This document shows, one piece after another, positions 13,601 through 24,765 of a DNA stretch of 64,000 bases. The stretch lies in contig CM063283.1 in the NCBI GenBank assembly GCA_032173965.1, positions 109,516,108-109,580,107 on the forward strand. The letters are read 5' to 3'. Each line of letters opens with the position of its first letter. Position 1 is the stretch's first letter. Origin of the DNA: Sitta carolinensis (taxonomy: Eukaryota > Chordata > Aves > Passeriformes > Sittidae). The notes beneath the pieces were generated by a model. The model saw only the letters and a program-made list of their open reading frames with translations. It did not search any database and was not told where the DNA came from. Made by a program: the position numbers and the translations under genes.

Positions 13601-15602
13601 ATACATGGAGGGGGCTGTGCAGGCAGGAGAGAGAGCAGCCAGAGAGGTACAGACCACTGCTCTGCTTACAACATCTCTATCAAAAGGCTAGAAAGGATTA
13701 GGTACAGCTTGGAGGGTCTGATTTAGTGCAAAGGCTCCTAGAATTGACAGGGAGGGATCCCAGAAAACAACAGGACCAAAGTATTTTTATTTTTTTAAAC
13801 ATACTTAATTAGTTATTCAATAAAGTGAAGCCAAGAATCTCAACCAAATCAGAATATTACTGAACTGGAGACTTAAAATAAATGCTATGTACTGCATGTC
13901 TAGAGGAAAAAAACAAACCAATCTGATGCTGCTTGTGGATACACTACTTCAAGTTCTAACAAATTAATCACTCATGTTTTCAAAACTAATCTAAGTAGTT
14001 TTGAATGCTCACAGCTATTTCCTGTACAGAAATCTGGAAATCTGAACACTGTTCTCGTTTGATCTATCCCTTCTGTATCTCTTTTTACAAGACAGTCCTG
14101 TTAGCTGAGCTTTATAAAATTGTAATGTGCAGCTCTGATAATGTCTAAATCTCCTCAGAATGACACACATTGGGCTGGGTTCCCAGTCACAGTGAAATCC
14201 CTTTACAACAATCTGGAGGGAGAGGAAAAAGCATTAAAGGGGGCACATTACAGTTACAATTGCTGCATGGCAAAGCCACAGAGTTGTTATTGAAGGGAAA
14301 TTCAGTCTTTTACTTCCATTTGACAGAATGTCATATTTGCCTTATCATACTTATTACTTGCTTTGTTTCAAGTCACCTAATTTCTCTTTTCTCCATGCCT
14401 GTGAGCAGTAGTTACAAAGAGAGTGAGCTGTCTTCTGGAGGCATTCTTTTGCCCCCAGGAATCCATGATTGTTACAATCAGTTTATTCTCAAGCAATATC
14501 CTTGATGAGCTTTGAGCTGCCTGAATAGGTGAGGGAGGGTTCCATAATTCTATGCTGTGAGAGCCTCAGGGTTGCATCTCTTCTCTTTCTATATCCCAGA
14601 AGCTTAACAGGTTTTATGTCCCAAGTGCATGGCAGTAACTTCACCTTGGTATTTGTCAAAGTGCCTTGAGAAAAAGCATTTTTACTTTTACTCAGAAAAA
14701 AAAGCCTCACACAAAAATATTTAGAGAAGCTCTAGTAGAAATCACTGTACATTTTCTGGCTCAAGAGACTTTCAGGTAGTCATAGTTACACCTTGTATCA
14801 ATGTCATCTTGCTCTGAGTTCCTGTGTTTCTCCAAAACTGGAAGTATTGTGGATTACAATATTTCACATGGTACAAATAATTTTTTCTTCTAGGTACTGC
14901 ACAGTATGGGGAGGATCTCCAAGAGTGAAATTTGGATGCCAGAGCCAGAGTCAAAGGTAAGCCAGTGTGTCACTGTCACCCCATCAGGCACACACCCTTC
15001 AGTGAGGTCTGTCCCTATTTCAGCATTTCCTATGCACCCTGCTCCCAGGCAAGGCTTTAGTCACCTCACATGCTGATGGTATTAATTTTTCTGACTTGTC
15101 CAAGGAATATTATTGCCTTTGTCTGAAGGGTGGATGACTAAAAGCCAAGGACAATGATCACAGAGCCTGGTGGACTTAGAAATACAGCCTAATTCTGCCC
15201 AGTCCCAGGTCATGGTTTAAAGCCAAATAGAACCTCATTCCAGCCACAAATATCTCCATCTTCACTGTCCTGTGGCTGTTCAGGATGACAGAAAACACAT
15301 CTCACAGCCTTGACTCTTCTTCCCTGCACAATCTGGTCCTTGGGACAAACCTGTGACCTCCCCAGCCTCATGGGGAGCGTTTGCCACCTCCCTGCTCGCG
15401 TGGCGAGGGGGGGCCCTGTGGAGTCACCATCTCCTCTCTCCCCCAGGATGTCCCAGCTCTACCATTCCCCACCACCTTCTGGGAGAGGAACCTGCCCTCG
15501 GCGCCAGGGCTGCTGTGCCTGCTGAGCTGCACCCTGTGTCTCACCTCCGTGGCTGCTGCAGGGCTCTTGGTCTATAAAAAGGGACTTGTCACTCGAATCT
15601 AG
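1519..15602 (+). CDS. MAOA: Monoamine oxidase A, exons 4-15 (5' part outside window)
   Basis: Flavin amine oxidase that deaminates monoamines such as serotonin, noradrenaline and dopamine to aldehydes, with H2O2 as by-product, on the outer mitochondrial membrane. The spliced coding sequence is join(1519-1623, 2852-2943, 5231-5372, 6862-7011, 7960-8119, 9378-9474, 10831-10884, 11782-11839, 12262-12359, 13535-13646, 14894-14956, 15447-15602). It gives 428 codons plus stop, all open, with GT-AG introns. Exons 1-3 (FAD-binding Rossmann start, about 102 residues in human) lie left of the window. Visible landmarks are the VIKC lysine in exon 8, SGGCY (covalent FAD cysteine and cage tyrosine) in exon 12, WSGYMEG in exon 13 and a C-terminal anchor in exon 15. 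Selectivity positions read Ile180, Phe208 and Ile335 in human MAOA numbering, the MAOA state. It converges on MAOB. Several usually fixed positions are changed in exons 4, 7, 11 and 12. Confidence 0.93.
1831..1898 (+). mobile_element. CR1 LINE 3' end fragment
   Basis: It reads GTGGACTAGATGACTTTT, then CCCCTTCCAACCCAAAC and ATTCTATGATTCTATGA. This is the typical 3' end and short tail repeat of chicken repeat 1 (CR1) retrotransposons. It lies in MAOA intron 4 in the sense direction. Confidence 0.85.
2852..2943 (+). CDS. MAOA: MAOA exon 5
   Basis: The acceptor is ctccag and the donor AA|gtacgt; 92 bases, phase 0 to 2. It encodes [18 protein letters not shown] and [13 protein letters not shown]. 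The Ile in DKICW matches human MAOA Ile180 (Leu171 in human MAOB), one of the cavity positions. Confidence 0.95.
3190..3440 (-). mobile_element. CR1 LINE ORF2 fragment (endonuclease region), degraded
   Basis: The minus strand reads [10 protein letters not shown], then [12 protein letters not shown] and [15 protein letters not shown], before a stop. This matches the C-terminal part of the CR1 endonuclease domain as I know it. It is a 5'-truncated, inactive copy in MAOA intron 5, antisense to the gene. The open frame on the opposite strand is its shadow. Confidence 0.7.
5231..5372 (+). CDS. MAOA: MAOA exon 6
   Basis: The acceptor is catgcag and the donor CAG|gtacaa; 142 bases. It encodes [14 protein letters not shown], the near-invariant [16 protein letters not shown] and [16 protein letters not shown]. 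The Phe in RIFS is the Phe208 selectivity residue of MAOA (Ile199 in human MAOB). Confidence 0.96.
6862..7011 (+). CDS. MAOA: MAOA exon 7
   Basis: The acceptor is gttttag and the donor GAG|gtaatt; 150 bases, phase 0. It encodes [33 protein letters not shown] and [13 protein letters not shown] Lys replaces the usual Val in KFVGGSG. The VKLERPVI and VLVETLNHE strings resemble human MAOB more than human MAOA. Confidence 0.95.
7336..7353 (+). repeat. Poly(A) tract
   Basis: A run of 18 A bases in MAOA intron 7. Confidence 0.9.
7960..8119 (+). CDS. MAOA: MAOA exon 8, active-site lysine
   Basis: The acceptor is atttcag and the donor AAAG|gtaggt; 160 bases. It encodes [36 protein letters not shown] and [17 protein letters not shown]. 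The Lys of VIKC corresponds to Lys305 of human MAOA, which lies near flavin N5. QLIQRLPMG and MMYYxEAFW are MAOA-type strings and anchor the paralog assignment. Confidence 0.97.
9378..9474 (+). CDS. MAOA: MAOA exon 9, selectivity isoleucine
   Basis: The acceptor is cccttag and the donor GGG|gtaaaa; 97 bases. It encodes [18 protein letters not shown] followed by [14 protein letters not shown]. The second Ile of PIGIT aligns with MAOA Ile335 (Tyr326 in human MAOB). Confidence 0.96.
9490..9503. repeat. Short (CA)n microsatellite
   Basis: About seven CA units directly after MAOA exon 9, followed by CGTGTG. Confidence 0.8.
9779..9801 (+). repeat. Poly(T) tract
   Basis: A run of about 23 T bases in MAOA intron 9, preceded by a T/G-rich stretch from 9756. 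Confidence 0.9.
10831..10884 (+). CDS. MAOA: MAOA exon 10
   Basis: The acceptor is tttcag and the donor AG|gtaaga; 54 bases, the family length. It encodes [17 protein letters not shown] plus a split Arg. Confidence 0.95.
11782..11839 (+). CDS. MAOA: MAOA exon 11
   Basis: The acceptor is catatag and the donor GAA|gtaagg; 58 bases. It encodes [19 protein letters not shown]. The family usually has CELYAKVLGS, so Leu to Ala, Val to Ala and Ser to Met are departures. Confidence 0.95.
12262..12359 (+). CDS. MAOA: MAOA exon 12, FAD-linking cysteine
   Basis: The acceptor is ctcacag and the donor AAG|gtaaaa; 98 bases. It encodes [18 protein letters not shown] then [20 protein letters not shown] holds the cysteine that binds FAD through a thioether and the first aromatic-cage tyrosine. 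NWCEEQY has become NWTMEQY and MTQYGR has become MYSYGR; both are unusual. Confidence 0.96.
13535..13646 (+). CDS. MAOA: MAOA exon 13
   Basis: The acceptor is tttgcag and the donor GAG|gtacag; 112 bases. It encodes [18 protein letters not shown] then [19 protein letters not shown]. The Tyr of WSGY is the second cage tyrosine. [16 protein letters not shown] matches human MAOB rather than human MAOA (PVGRIFF..TKW). Confidence 0.97.
14894..14956 (+). CDS. MAOA: MAOA exon 14
   Basis: The acceptor is ttctag and the donor AAG|gtaagc; 63 bases, 21 codons: [18 protein letters not shown] then ESK. It links the catalytic domain to the tail anchor. The ending PEPESK is MAOA-like. Confidence 0.94.
15447..15602 (+). 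CDS. MAOA: MAOA exon 15, C-terminal membrane anchor and stop
   Basis: The acceptor is ccccag; 51 codons then TAG at 15600-15602. It starts [20 protein letters not shown] and continues into a Leu/Cys/Ala-rich hydrophobic stretch, ending [10 protein letters not shown]. In the family this helix anchors the enzyme in the outer mitochondrial membrane with the basic tail exposed. The exon and its flanks are richer in GC than the rest of the gene. Confidence 0.95.
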   Translation, partial: DVPALPFPTTFWERNLPSAPGLLCLLSCTLCLTSVAAAGLLVYKKGLVTRI

Positions 15603-15793
15603 CGGGGGCCACACGCCCAGTGGGAGCTGCACACCCCCTCCCCTCCCCTTTTACCAGATGAGCGTTGTTTTGGAGAAAAGTGGCATGGACAGCTGGAAAG
15701 AGCAAAAGTTATTCTCCTTGTGATTTTTCTTTTTAGTCCCATAATTAATGCATCTAATCTACTGCAGTTGCTACCAGCTAAACAGGAAATAAA
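15603..15793 (+). other. MAOA: MAOA proximal 3' UTR
   Basis: This runs from the MAOA stop codon to the first plausible poly(A) signal, about 190 bases. Longer alternative ends cannot be excluded from sequence alone. Confidence 0.55.
15788..15793 (+). terminator. MAOA: Candidate MAOA poly(A) signal AATAAA
   Basis: A canonical AATAAA lies about 190 bases after the stop. It is followed by a T/G-rich stretch at about 15819-15840 that could serve as the downstream element. Confidence 0.6.
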
Positions 15794-18639
15794 TCCACTG
15801 TGGGGGCGTTTTTCAAATTTGTCCATTTGTTTTGGTTGGGCATGATAATATCAATGATATATTCCTAATACAGGCAAGGCAGATCACACCTTTTCTGAGC
15901 TGCAAAGAGGTCTCAGAGAACTCTTTTGTTTCTGCTCTGTTTTATTTTTCACCACACAAGATAGTAAATGCCCTCATGCATTCACCTCACTCAGCAGCTC
16001 AGAACATCCGAGGTTATTCCCATACCATCCCTGCTGCACAGAAGAGATTAGCATGCCAATCAGTCGTACAATTGCCAAATTAATTTTCAAATGCATTTGA
16101 TTAATTATTAATCATCACAACGTGAAACTTAACCCCGAGCTGGATGAAGGGAGGTAATTAGCACAAGGCACAGCACTGAACAGAGAGAGAGGAGGCATGG
16201 CTGGACTTCATTCTGCCCACTGCCAAGGAAACATCTGTGCACATCTGCTCTGCGGGTGCCTGCCCTGAGAGCATCCATCCAGCCCAGCCTTGTGCTGCCA
16301 CAGCACAGTGGAATGAATTAACAAAGTTCAATTCCCCCGACTTGCTGCAGGTGCTGGCTGTTATTTTGCAAATAATAGCAGCTTCCTGGCTCCCTGTCCA
16401 TTTGCTGCCCTCATTTTGCTGCTAATCCATAGTCCCTTCTTCCAATAAGGAGAAATGTATTCGAGGCTCAAATTACCGCCTTGTAAATTACAGTAATTGG
16501 ATGCATCTGCCTGTTCCGCTTTATTATGTACATGATACACTTAAAATAATCACTTCAGTGTTTTACTGGCATCTGGAATGTATGTTTCACAATGTACCAT
16601 CATTATGTGGTCTTTTTGCCATGAGTTTTGAGCGTTGTATGTGTCCATGAACTCAACTGTTGTTCAACATGGGTGAAATGTGCCTTTCAATGGTCCTGAA
16701 ACCTTGATCTTCTTATAAACTTTTCCTCAGATTCTTTCTTGCCTGTTTTTTTGTGTGCTACATGAATTGGTTATTGACTCGAGGGCTCCCTGCTGAATGT
16801 GCACTCCCCAGCTCCAGCCACTGCTGAGCAGGGATTCCTGTGTACAAGGACTACCCTGTGCTATGCAGCCTGGCACAGCCACAGTTCCTATTCAGAGAGG
16901 GAGCACAGGCTGCTGATGAGCCTTTTGTGGTGTGAAACAGTTCTACACTGCCACCAGTGCTTCCCCCAGGGGGCCATTTCCACCCCCTGAAAAATACTGC
17001 CCATATCTGTTGAAAAATAATTTATCCTTAGGTGTATTTGTAGCAATTAGAGCCATTCATTTTCAGGCTTACTTTAGACTTGACATCACAACTTCTGTGT
17101 GCACATGCAAAAGGGACTCCAAATCATCTGCAATATACCGTGGGCCAGCAATGTCCAGCTTCACTTTTCACCTTATCCACACACATTTCTATTGAAATTA
17201 GTTTGGGGTTTGAAACACCAGTGCAATTCAGCTGAACTCATCTCAGACTATTAAACAGGGCCAGGTACAACGTTCCCCCCTTCCCAGGGAAAGGCACGTC
17301 TCACTGCTGTGGGATTGGCAGGCGGCGAGTGAAATGAGAGAGATTGATTAAAATTGGCATTTCTGAAACTCCTGCAGCTCCCAGGCACCAGGCTGCTGCA
17401 GAGAAAGGGCAGCATTTGTCAGAGATTATAGACCAGTTCCCATCCTGCTTTAATGCCCTTTCTGACAATCAGACCAATTTCCCTGTCTAAACATTAAACA
17501 TTTAGCTTAAATATTAAACAGCCAGGCATCTTTCTTAAACCAATTTTGAAACAGAATGGGACTGAGTTCATCACCACTGACAACTCCCCAAGCAAGCTGC
17601 TGCTGGTATTAAAGCTGTGAGCATGAAGCACCAGGGAAACACCTCTTTCTTCTGGGGACCAAGCAGAGCCCTCAGCCAGGCTGGGGGTGGGAAAGCCTTT
17701 GGATACCTTCCCTGAGCAGGGATGCCCAGTGCCCCAGTTTTTGGAGGATGGGCTTTGCACTCCCTTGGCAGAAGTGGGAAATGTTCTGTCCTCTTTAAAT
17801 ACAGGGTGAGATGGGAGAGGCCGAGATCCACGTCAAGTCCTTCAGCACCTGTGTGGGAACTAAATTGCATTGACACCCCTGGGAAATGGGAAAATCTTAG
17901 GTGAAAGGGCTGCTGGAAGTAAAATAAAGACCAGAGCAAGCACTGGCAGGAGTAGCAGGGGGAGAACAAAACCTCTAATACACCACAGCAGCAGTGAAAC
18001 AAGAAGCACCACCGAGCACATAGTTCAGGTAGTGCAAAATAACCAAGTGGGAATGATATATGTGAGAAGATCTGCCTCTTTGTAATCGACTTGCTGGGTT
18101 TGCTTACAGATAACATAACAGCTTTGCCCGAGCCCTAGGGATGGAAAAACACTCCTGTGAGACTCTCCCTTCTTTCTGGCCCACTTCCCTTGCCTGCAGC
18201 TCCTGCCTGTAAAGGATGACAGGATTGTTCCCCCGGCTGCCATCAACCAGCCCACGGGGACAGGGACCCTGAAACAGGGTGGACTGCTGGGTCAGCAGGA
18301 GCTGGAAGGGCAGGAGGTGCAGGAGAAGAGCCTCTGGCTTGGTTTTTAGCACCATCAGCCTAGCAAGGCTTTCCTTCTCTCATTACCTGCCCAGCCCATA
18401 ATCTCCTGGCATGGGAACTGACAACCCAAACCCCTCTGGCTGGAAACCACAATGTGACAGGTCTGGGAAGGGGCCACCATCCCTGGAAGTAGTGCCAGGT
18501 TTCAGGGGCTCCGTGTTCTGGAACAGTGAGCGTGAATGTCCCCCAGGGCACACAGTGGCCCTCCAGTCATGATCCTTGTGTGGGACAAGGGGGGGCCTGA
18601 CCAGACACACACAGATTGCTAAAAAGGTACATCCAGCCT

Positions 18640-18800
18640 CAAAATGGTGAGGGACAGGGTGCCCAGAGAACTTCCATTCCTTGAAGTGCTCAAGGTTTCC
18701 CTGGATGGAGCTCCAAGCAGCTTGTTTTTGTCAAAGGGGAATTGGAACAAGATGATCATTAAGGTCCCTTCCAACCCAAAGCATCCTATAACTATGTGAA
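18640..18800 (+). mobile_element. CR1 LINE 3' end fragment
   Basis: It contains GTGCCCAGAGAACTTCC, then AACAAGATGATCATTAAGG and CCCTTCCAACCCAAAGCAT, the CR1 3' terminal region with a decayed tail. It is intergenic. Confidence 0.8.
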
Positions 18801-21713
18801 AATCCTTTCTGGGGAAGCAAGAGGTTGCTGCCTTCACTTGGTCTCTTTGCTAGTCCTTCACCAGCAGTACTTTTCAATTCACATTTGATTCAGGCCCCAG
18901 GTTCATACTTGATCTCTTTTCCAAGGATCAAGTGTACCCCCCAACTACTGGCAAAATTATCATTATATATTGGAACAAGCATACCACCCGGGGTGATGTG
19001 CCAGCACAGTCTGGCACATCTCAACATCCAGGTTTCCCACCAGCTGGTTCCCATGTCTAACTGACCAGGTTCTGGTGCCTGACAGCAAGGGCTTTCCTCA
19101 GCCAGAAACCATGCTGGGATCAGGCTGGGGATTGGTTTATTGCTCCCTGCACAGAGTTCAGCTCCCAGCTTCACACATAGTAAAACAGACAAACCAGAGA
19201 GTCCCCTACTGTGGGAACGTGGTTAGTCAGTTCTCTTCCTTGTGGGCTGTTTCTCCCCTGCAACAGTTGCTTTTCACACATACACAGAGAAAGGAAATTT
19301 CATATTGGTGAAAATCCAGGAGGGGAAATCAAATGTGCTCTTTGTCAGTGAACTGTAACTTTTTCTTTTACCACTTAGCTCCTGCACTTAGCAACAAACG
19401 CTTCAGGCTCCAGCTGCAATTCTTATTCTGCTCTTTATTTGCAGTGCTTGGCTTTCCAGGTTCTGGTCCCCATTCCTCACTCTGTTTTGGTTTTTTGACT
19501 CATGTTACATAACAGAGTAACCCAGGACACACAGAAGGAGCAGGGAAAAAGTTTCCCAAGCAAGAGCCCATTACAGATGACATGACAGGAGAGAGAAGCT
19601 TTAGCAGAGGTGCTGGCACCTTGCTGGGTGCCAGAGGAGGACAGCAATGCCTTCAAGCCACACATCTCTTCTTCCAGAGTCCTAGGGATGTGGTGTTCCC
19701 TGGTCTATAATGAACAGATCAGACAGGGGCATGAATTTTTCACTGCCTCTAACCCTACCAAGCACAAGATAGATGCCCTTTACCATCTGTATCTTCCCAC
19801 AGTTCTTTTTTATGAAATATGCCTGCTACTCACAGCACAAGAGGACAGCTGTCACTTGAGATGGGGTTGAAAATTAAGCAAAGGATGTAATTATTGCTTG
19901 TGTTGGCATTTGGACTTCCATGGCCAGTCCACTCACTTGAAAACTTGGATTATAGCCTGAGCCCTATCATTTTCATCAAAACCTTGGTTAAATCTAGGAC
20001 ACCTGGCTGAATTCCAAAAGGCAGAGGCTGGTGTTTGAGGAGGACTTCTGTCAGCAGACACTAGCTGCAGACAGCTGAGCTGGAGCAAGGCCAGCTCAGC
20101 AGCCTGGCACAGCAGGGCTCAAGGCTGAAATAAGGGCTGTCATCTTCTGGGCTACCTCAGAGCAGTATTTTATCACCTCACAAAAAGAAATGTGGCAGGA
20201 GCTTCACACTTTGGTTTGCAGAAAGGTCTCTGGGCATTTCTGCACTGATGTTCACCCTTCCTGTCGAGCTCTGGAAGAGAAGCACACTAAAAGGAAATGA
20301 TGCAAGTCCCCAGCTTTAAGCAGAAGTTTTCACCCCTCTCCAAGCTCTGATATGCCACACTGGAGGAAGCAGAGAAAGGCAGGCTCCATCCCTGCAGCCT
20401 CTGCCTCCTGACACTGGCCAGCCCCTGACAGAAATCAGGACAGTGAAATGGCTGAGGCACTAAGCCCCTGCCAGCACTGCAAAACTTCCTCCAAAGGACA
20501 ACTCGGGTCCTTTCTCCTATTTGGCAGCATGAAGGAGCTGGAAGAAAAGTGTGAGCACAGATCCTAAATACACCTGGACATTGCCCTTCCCAATGAAGGG
20601 AGTTTCTGTGGGGGAAATTTGCTTTGCAGAGATGGATAGAGGTGCTGGCTAAAATATGCACACACTGAAAAAATTGCTCTGGCCAAACTCCATCTCATAA
20701 AAAATTATTGGGTAATAATACCGTTTCTAATTTAGTTAAATATTCTTATTCTACTTTGACTGAATTGGGAAGTGGAGGCTGGAGTAATGTCTTCCCTTGA
20801 TTTTGATTAAGTACAAGCATGCATTTCAATTGTTTAAGATAATGACTGCACAGCCCGATGGGACACCTCCCTAGAAGTTCCCACATCTGAAATTATAATG
20901 TAATTTCTGCTAAATGCAACACTGCTGTGCAAAGTGTTTTCTTACAGCCTGGAGCATATGCAAATTGGGCACAGCCTGAGGGCTGACAAGGATGCCTCAG
21001 TGCATTATTGATACGTTTCCTTTTCCCTGTTCTATCCCAGCCAAGCTCCGGAGCCTATTCAAGTGCAGTGTTAAATCCCAGTAGGCAGAGGGGCAAACAG
21101 AACCACTTGACAAACCAAATCATCCCAAGGCTGGTGTTTCTGCTGGGTACCATTTCCTCAAGTGCTTCTTGGAGTCTCTGCTGCTGCAGGGAAATGGCAC
21201 TCAGAGACACTTCCCCTCTCAAAGGTACTGCTGCAGATCAGTGACATTATGCCCTTGGGCGGATGAGGTTGGTCTGTGTTTGCCCAGCCCCTTTCTGCTG
21301 TAGGTCAGATGAATGGATCACTTAGATTTGGATGAGGCTTTTTCTCCCCCACAAAGCTGGAGGGATGGTGAGAAGGAGTCTGCAGAGGCTGTAGATATCG
21401 GAGTAAATGGAGCAGGATGGATATGGATTATTTTGTTAGGGCTGTTCTGCTAAGAAAGGATTAGAAACATTCACTGCACACACAGCAAAAACCAGCCCTG
21501 GAAGAAAGCTAATACCCTTTGCTTCTAAATTAGAAACAGCATCTCACCTTCTCTCATAACACAGGGTAAGACCAGCTTGGACTCAAAACAACTTGGTTTG
21601 CTCTTTCAGCAGTGCCAGGAAGAATAGAAAACTGGGATGAGCCAGCATGGCACTGGGTACAGTCCCAGTGGATGAAGCAGTGAGTGTTTCACAGGTATTT
21701 TGACAACAGGAAA

Positions 21714-22143
21714 GCCTTGGACCTGCTGGAGTAGGTCCAGGGGAGAGTCACTAAGCTGAGCACAGGACTCGAGCACCTCCCCTATAAGAGCAGGTTGAGA
21801 GACTTGGGGCTCTTCAGCCTGGGGAAGAGAAGGCTCTGGGGAGACCTCAGAGAGCCTTCCAGTACCTAAAAGGGCTGGAAAGGGACTTTTTGGCAGGGCT
21901 TGTTGTGATAGAACAAAGGGGCAAAAACTAAAAGAAGATAGATTTAGATTAGCTACAAGGTGAAACAATGGAACTGATTACCCAGAGAAGCTGTAGATGG
22001 CCCATTCCTGGAAATGTTCCAAGCTGGATCTGAGCACCCTGGTCTAGCTGAAGATGTCCCTGCCCATGGTAGGGGGTTTGGACTAGATGACCTAGAAAGA
22101 TCCCCTTTCTACACCCCCTCCAACCCAAACTATTCTATGATTA
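21714..22143 (+). mobile_element. CR1 LINE 3' portion, about 430 bases
   Basis: The order of blocks follows CR1: CTTGGACCTGCTGGAG, CTTCAGCCTGGGGAAGAGAA, GGGGAGACCTCAGAGAG, CCCAGAGAAGCTGTAGATG, GTCCCTGCCCATGGTAGGGG and CCAACCCAAACTATTCTATG. It is the longest repeat copy in the intergenic region. Confidence 0.92.
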
Positions 22144-24759
22144 CTTTTTAAAGTATTTTTGAATGATTTCTAGCCTAGCTTCAGAATAGCTTATTGCTAC
22201 TGACTATACAAATCATGCACACTAAAATCAACCTATAAAGCCTCTTACTCAGGTGTATTTTTTTGCAGCTTATCTTGGCACTCAGCTGCTAACCGAAGGC
22301 TTTTCTAGCAAACTCTGTTAATATTATGACTAGAACATCATGGCTCTGTTTCCAGGGACAAACAAATTCATCTGTATCCAGCCTGGGTAAAGAACAGCTG
22401 TGTATTACACGTGCAGCTACTTTTGAACTTGCAACATGTTAGATTCACAGAGCCCACATCATCCCTGTTGCACTTCTCCGAAGCTAAATGCCCCAAGAAG
22501 TACCTAATTGCCATCAGCACTTGGTGGGAGGGAGAAGCTGCCTGGTTTGGTACCCAAAGTTCATCTGTGCCACTGGGCAGTGCTGGTTTAGGACGTGTTT
22601 CCCTTCGGCCCCTGGAAGAGCTGCCTCCTTTTGGGGCAGCAGCTGGAGGCTGAACAAGGTGCCCTCAAATGTCTGAGAAGCACAAGACAACTGGATTTTG
22701 GCTCATGGATTTCCCTCTAGGTGGGTAAATAGGTGCTCTTTGCAGAAAAAGTGAAATGCAAGTAAATCCCAGCCAATAACTGAATTTCAAAATCCCATCC
22801 ATTCCTCCTCCATGGACACAGAGAGAGAAGGACATGTCCCTAGGAGTTCTACAGTACCTGCATGGGTTGAAACACCAGATGAGGAGCCCCTTTCATTCCA
22901 CACCCACACCACAGAGCACAACAAACCTGAGAAAAAATGTGTCTTTTTTCCAGCAGATACCAAACTGTGCTTTGGTTCTACCATCTGAGGCCAGTTTTGC
23001 CTATTATTCTTGGATGTTTTTCTTAGTTTGTTGGGGTTTTTTTCTGAGGCAATTCCACAGGCTCAGGGAGAATTTATCCTGTCTTGAGCCAGAAGGCAAA
23101 GCTCATCAGTCCCTCCAACATTTTGGGATTTGCTTCAGATGAGCAATTGGTGTAATTACACAACACGAGAAGAAAAAATTATCCTCGGCTCTTGTAATAG
23201 CACTGAGCTTTGCATGATTTAGCCAAATAATTTGTGCACACATCCTATCCTCTTCTAAACAATGAGTGGGATTTCTAATTGGTTTCTTGGGAAATCATAT
23301 TTGTATCTTTTATAGATGTTAAACAAAATGGATTTCTTCTGTATTAATCTGTCCACATTAATTTTCTGTACTCTGGACTGATGGAAATAATGAAGAACCC
23401 CTTGGCTGACACAGTCCCTTTGAAATGCATGTTGAAAGCTTTGTAAATAACTAAATTAATAATAATACCATTTCAACTATGTCCTCTGGGATGCTCCAGG
23501 ATATGGCTGAACAAAGAGTTAAAGAGGTAGGTCAAATCTGACTGTACTTTCCACTCCTCACCTCTGTGAATCACATATTCAACTATTTAAGAATTATCAT
23601 TAAATCCAAATCCATCACATAACCTGCACTCACATCAACAAAACCAACCAATCAAAGCAAGACAAAAATTTCCCACCCAAAAATCAGGCAGCTCCTGCCC
23701 CTCCCTCTGCACTGACCTTGGTGTCTGCAGGGCTGCTCCTCTCACGTACTCTCACCCTGCTCTTCTCTGGTTGCAATTACATCCATGCAATGACTTTTTT
23801 CCTTCTTGAATTTGTCATCCCAGAGGTGTTACCACCTTTTCTAACTGGCCCAGCCCTGGCCAGCAGTGGGGCCATCCTGGAGCCATCAGGGATTGGCTCT
23901 TCCCAATGGGAGAAGCTTCCAGAGGCTTCTCAGAGAAACCACCTCTGTAGCCCCCTGCTCCCAAACCTGGCCACACAAACCCAGTACAGCAGCAATGTTT
24001 TAGAGTCATAACCACTTGCTGGCTGCTTCGAGGGCTGTGAAATGCATTGCTGGTTCTGACACGTTTCTTAGGGGACAGATGCTTTAGAGAGTGTGTGAAG
24101 GATTAGTTAAGGGTGTTTGCTTCCATTGTGTTTGTGCTCCTTTATAACTTGTAATGCTGGAAGTTAAGCCTATACAAGGAGCACTGCACACTTTAGATGT
24201 TTTTCACATGGATGGTTGCACTTTCTCCAGTATTCATGGCCAACAGTTTTGTGCAACACAGGTCCCTTCCCAGGAGCAAATTTGTTCTTCAGTTCCATTA
24301 TCTCTCTAGCACTGACACTGAGCTAGTGGGTGAAATTCAGTGATTTTGGTCTCTTTTCTTTTAGGGTTTTTATGTTTACATCACACAGTACTTGGTACAA
24401 GGTCTGTTTTTTTTTATGTTCAGTTAGAGCCATCTGTCCTACAGAAATAAAAACCAATTCTTAAGGGTAAGAGAATTGGTCATCTATACTAATACCAAAT
24501 GTGGTTCCTTTTTTTTTTTTAATTGTGCATTTAAGGGGTTGAGTGGGATTTTTTGCACTGTTTTGTGGTGGGTTTGTATTTTTTTCTTTTATACTCTCCT
24601 TTACTTTACAGAGCTTTCTTTACTAAGAAAAGCTGAAGTTACGTCACAGGTTTCAGTATGAAATGCAAAATGCTGTGTCAGTAAGTAATAACACTACAAC
24701 CAAGTCAAAAGGGACCTCGACAAAAAAAAGCCTCAAGCAACACATGTGACATGACAATA

Positions 24760-24765
24760 TTTATT
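24760..24765 (-). terminator. MAOB: Distal candidate MAOB poly(A) signal
   Basis: AATAAA on the minus strand is followed by TGTCACATGTGTTGC and a T-rich run, a good GU/U-rich downstream element. Confidence 0.4.

Larger units (their letters stand above)
15794..24759. other. Intergenic region between the two MAO 3' ends
   Basis: No coding exon is recognised over about 9 kb. It holds two CR1 fragments (18640-18800, 21714-22143). It also has several AT-rich stretches with homeodomain/POU-like words, such as ATTAATTATTAAT near 16100 and ATATGCAAAT near 20955. These may be conserved non-coding DNA. The longest open frame (17571-18116, minus) has no recognisable domain. Confidence 0.75.

Noticed and set aside
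17571..18116. 181-codon open frame on the minus strand in the intergenic region
   Set aside because: No recognisable domain, biased low-complexity composition and no splice or start context; most likely a chance frame.
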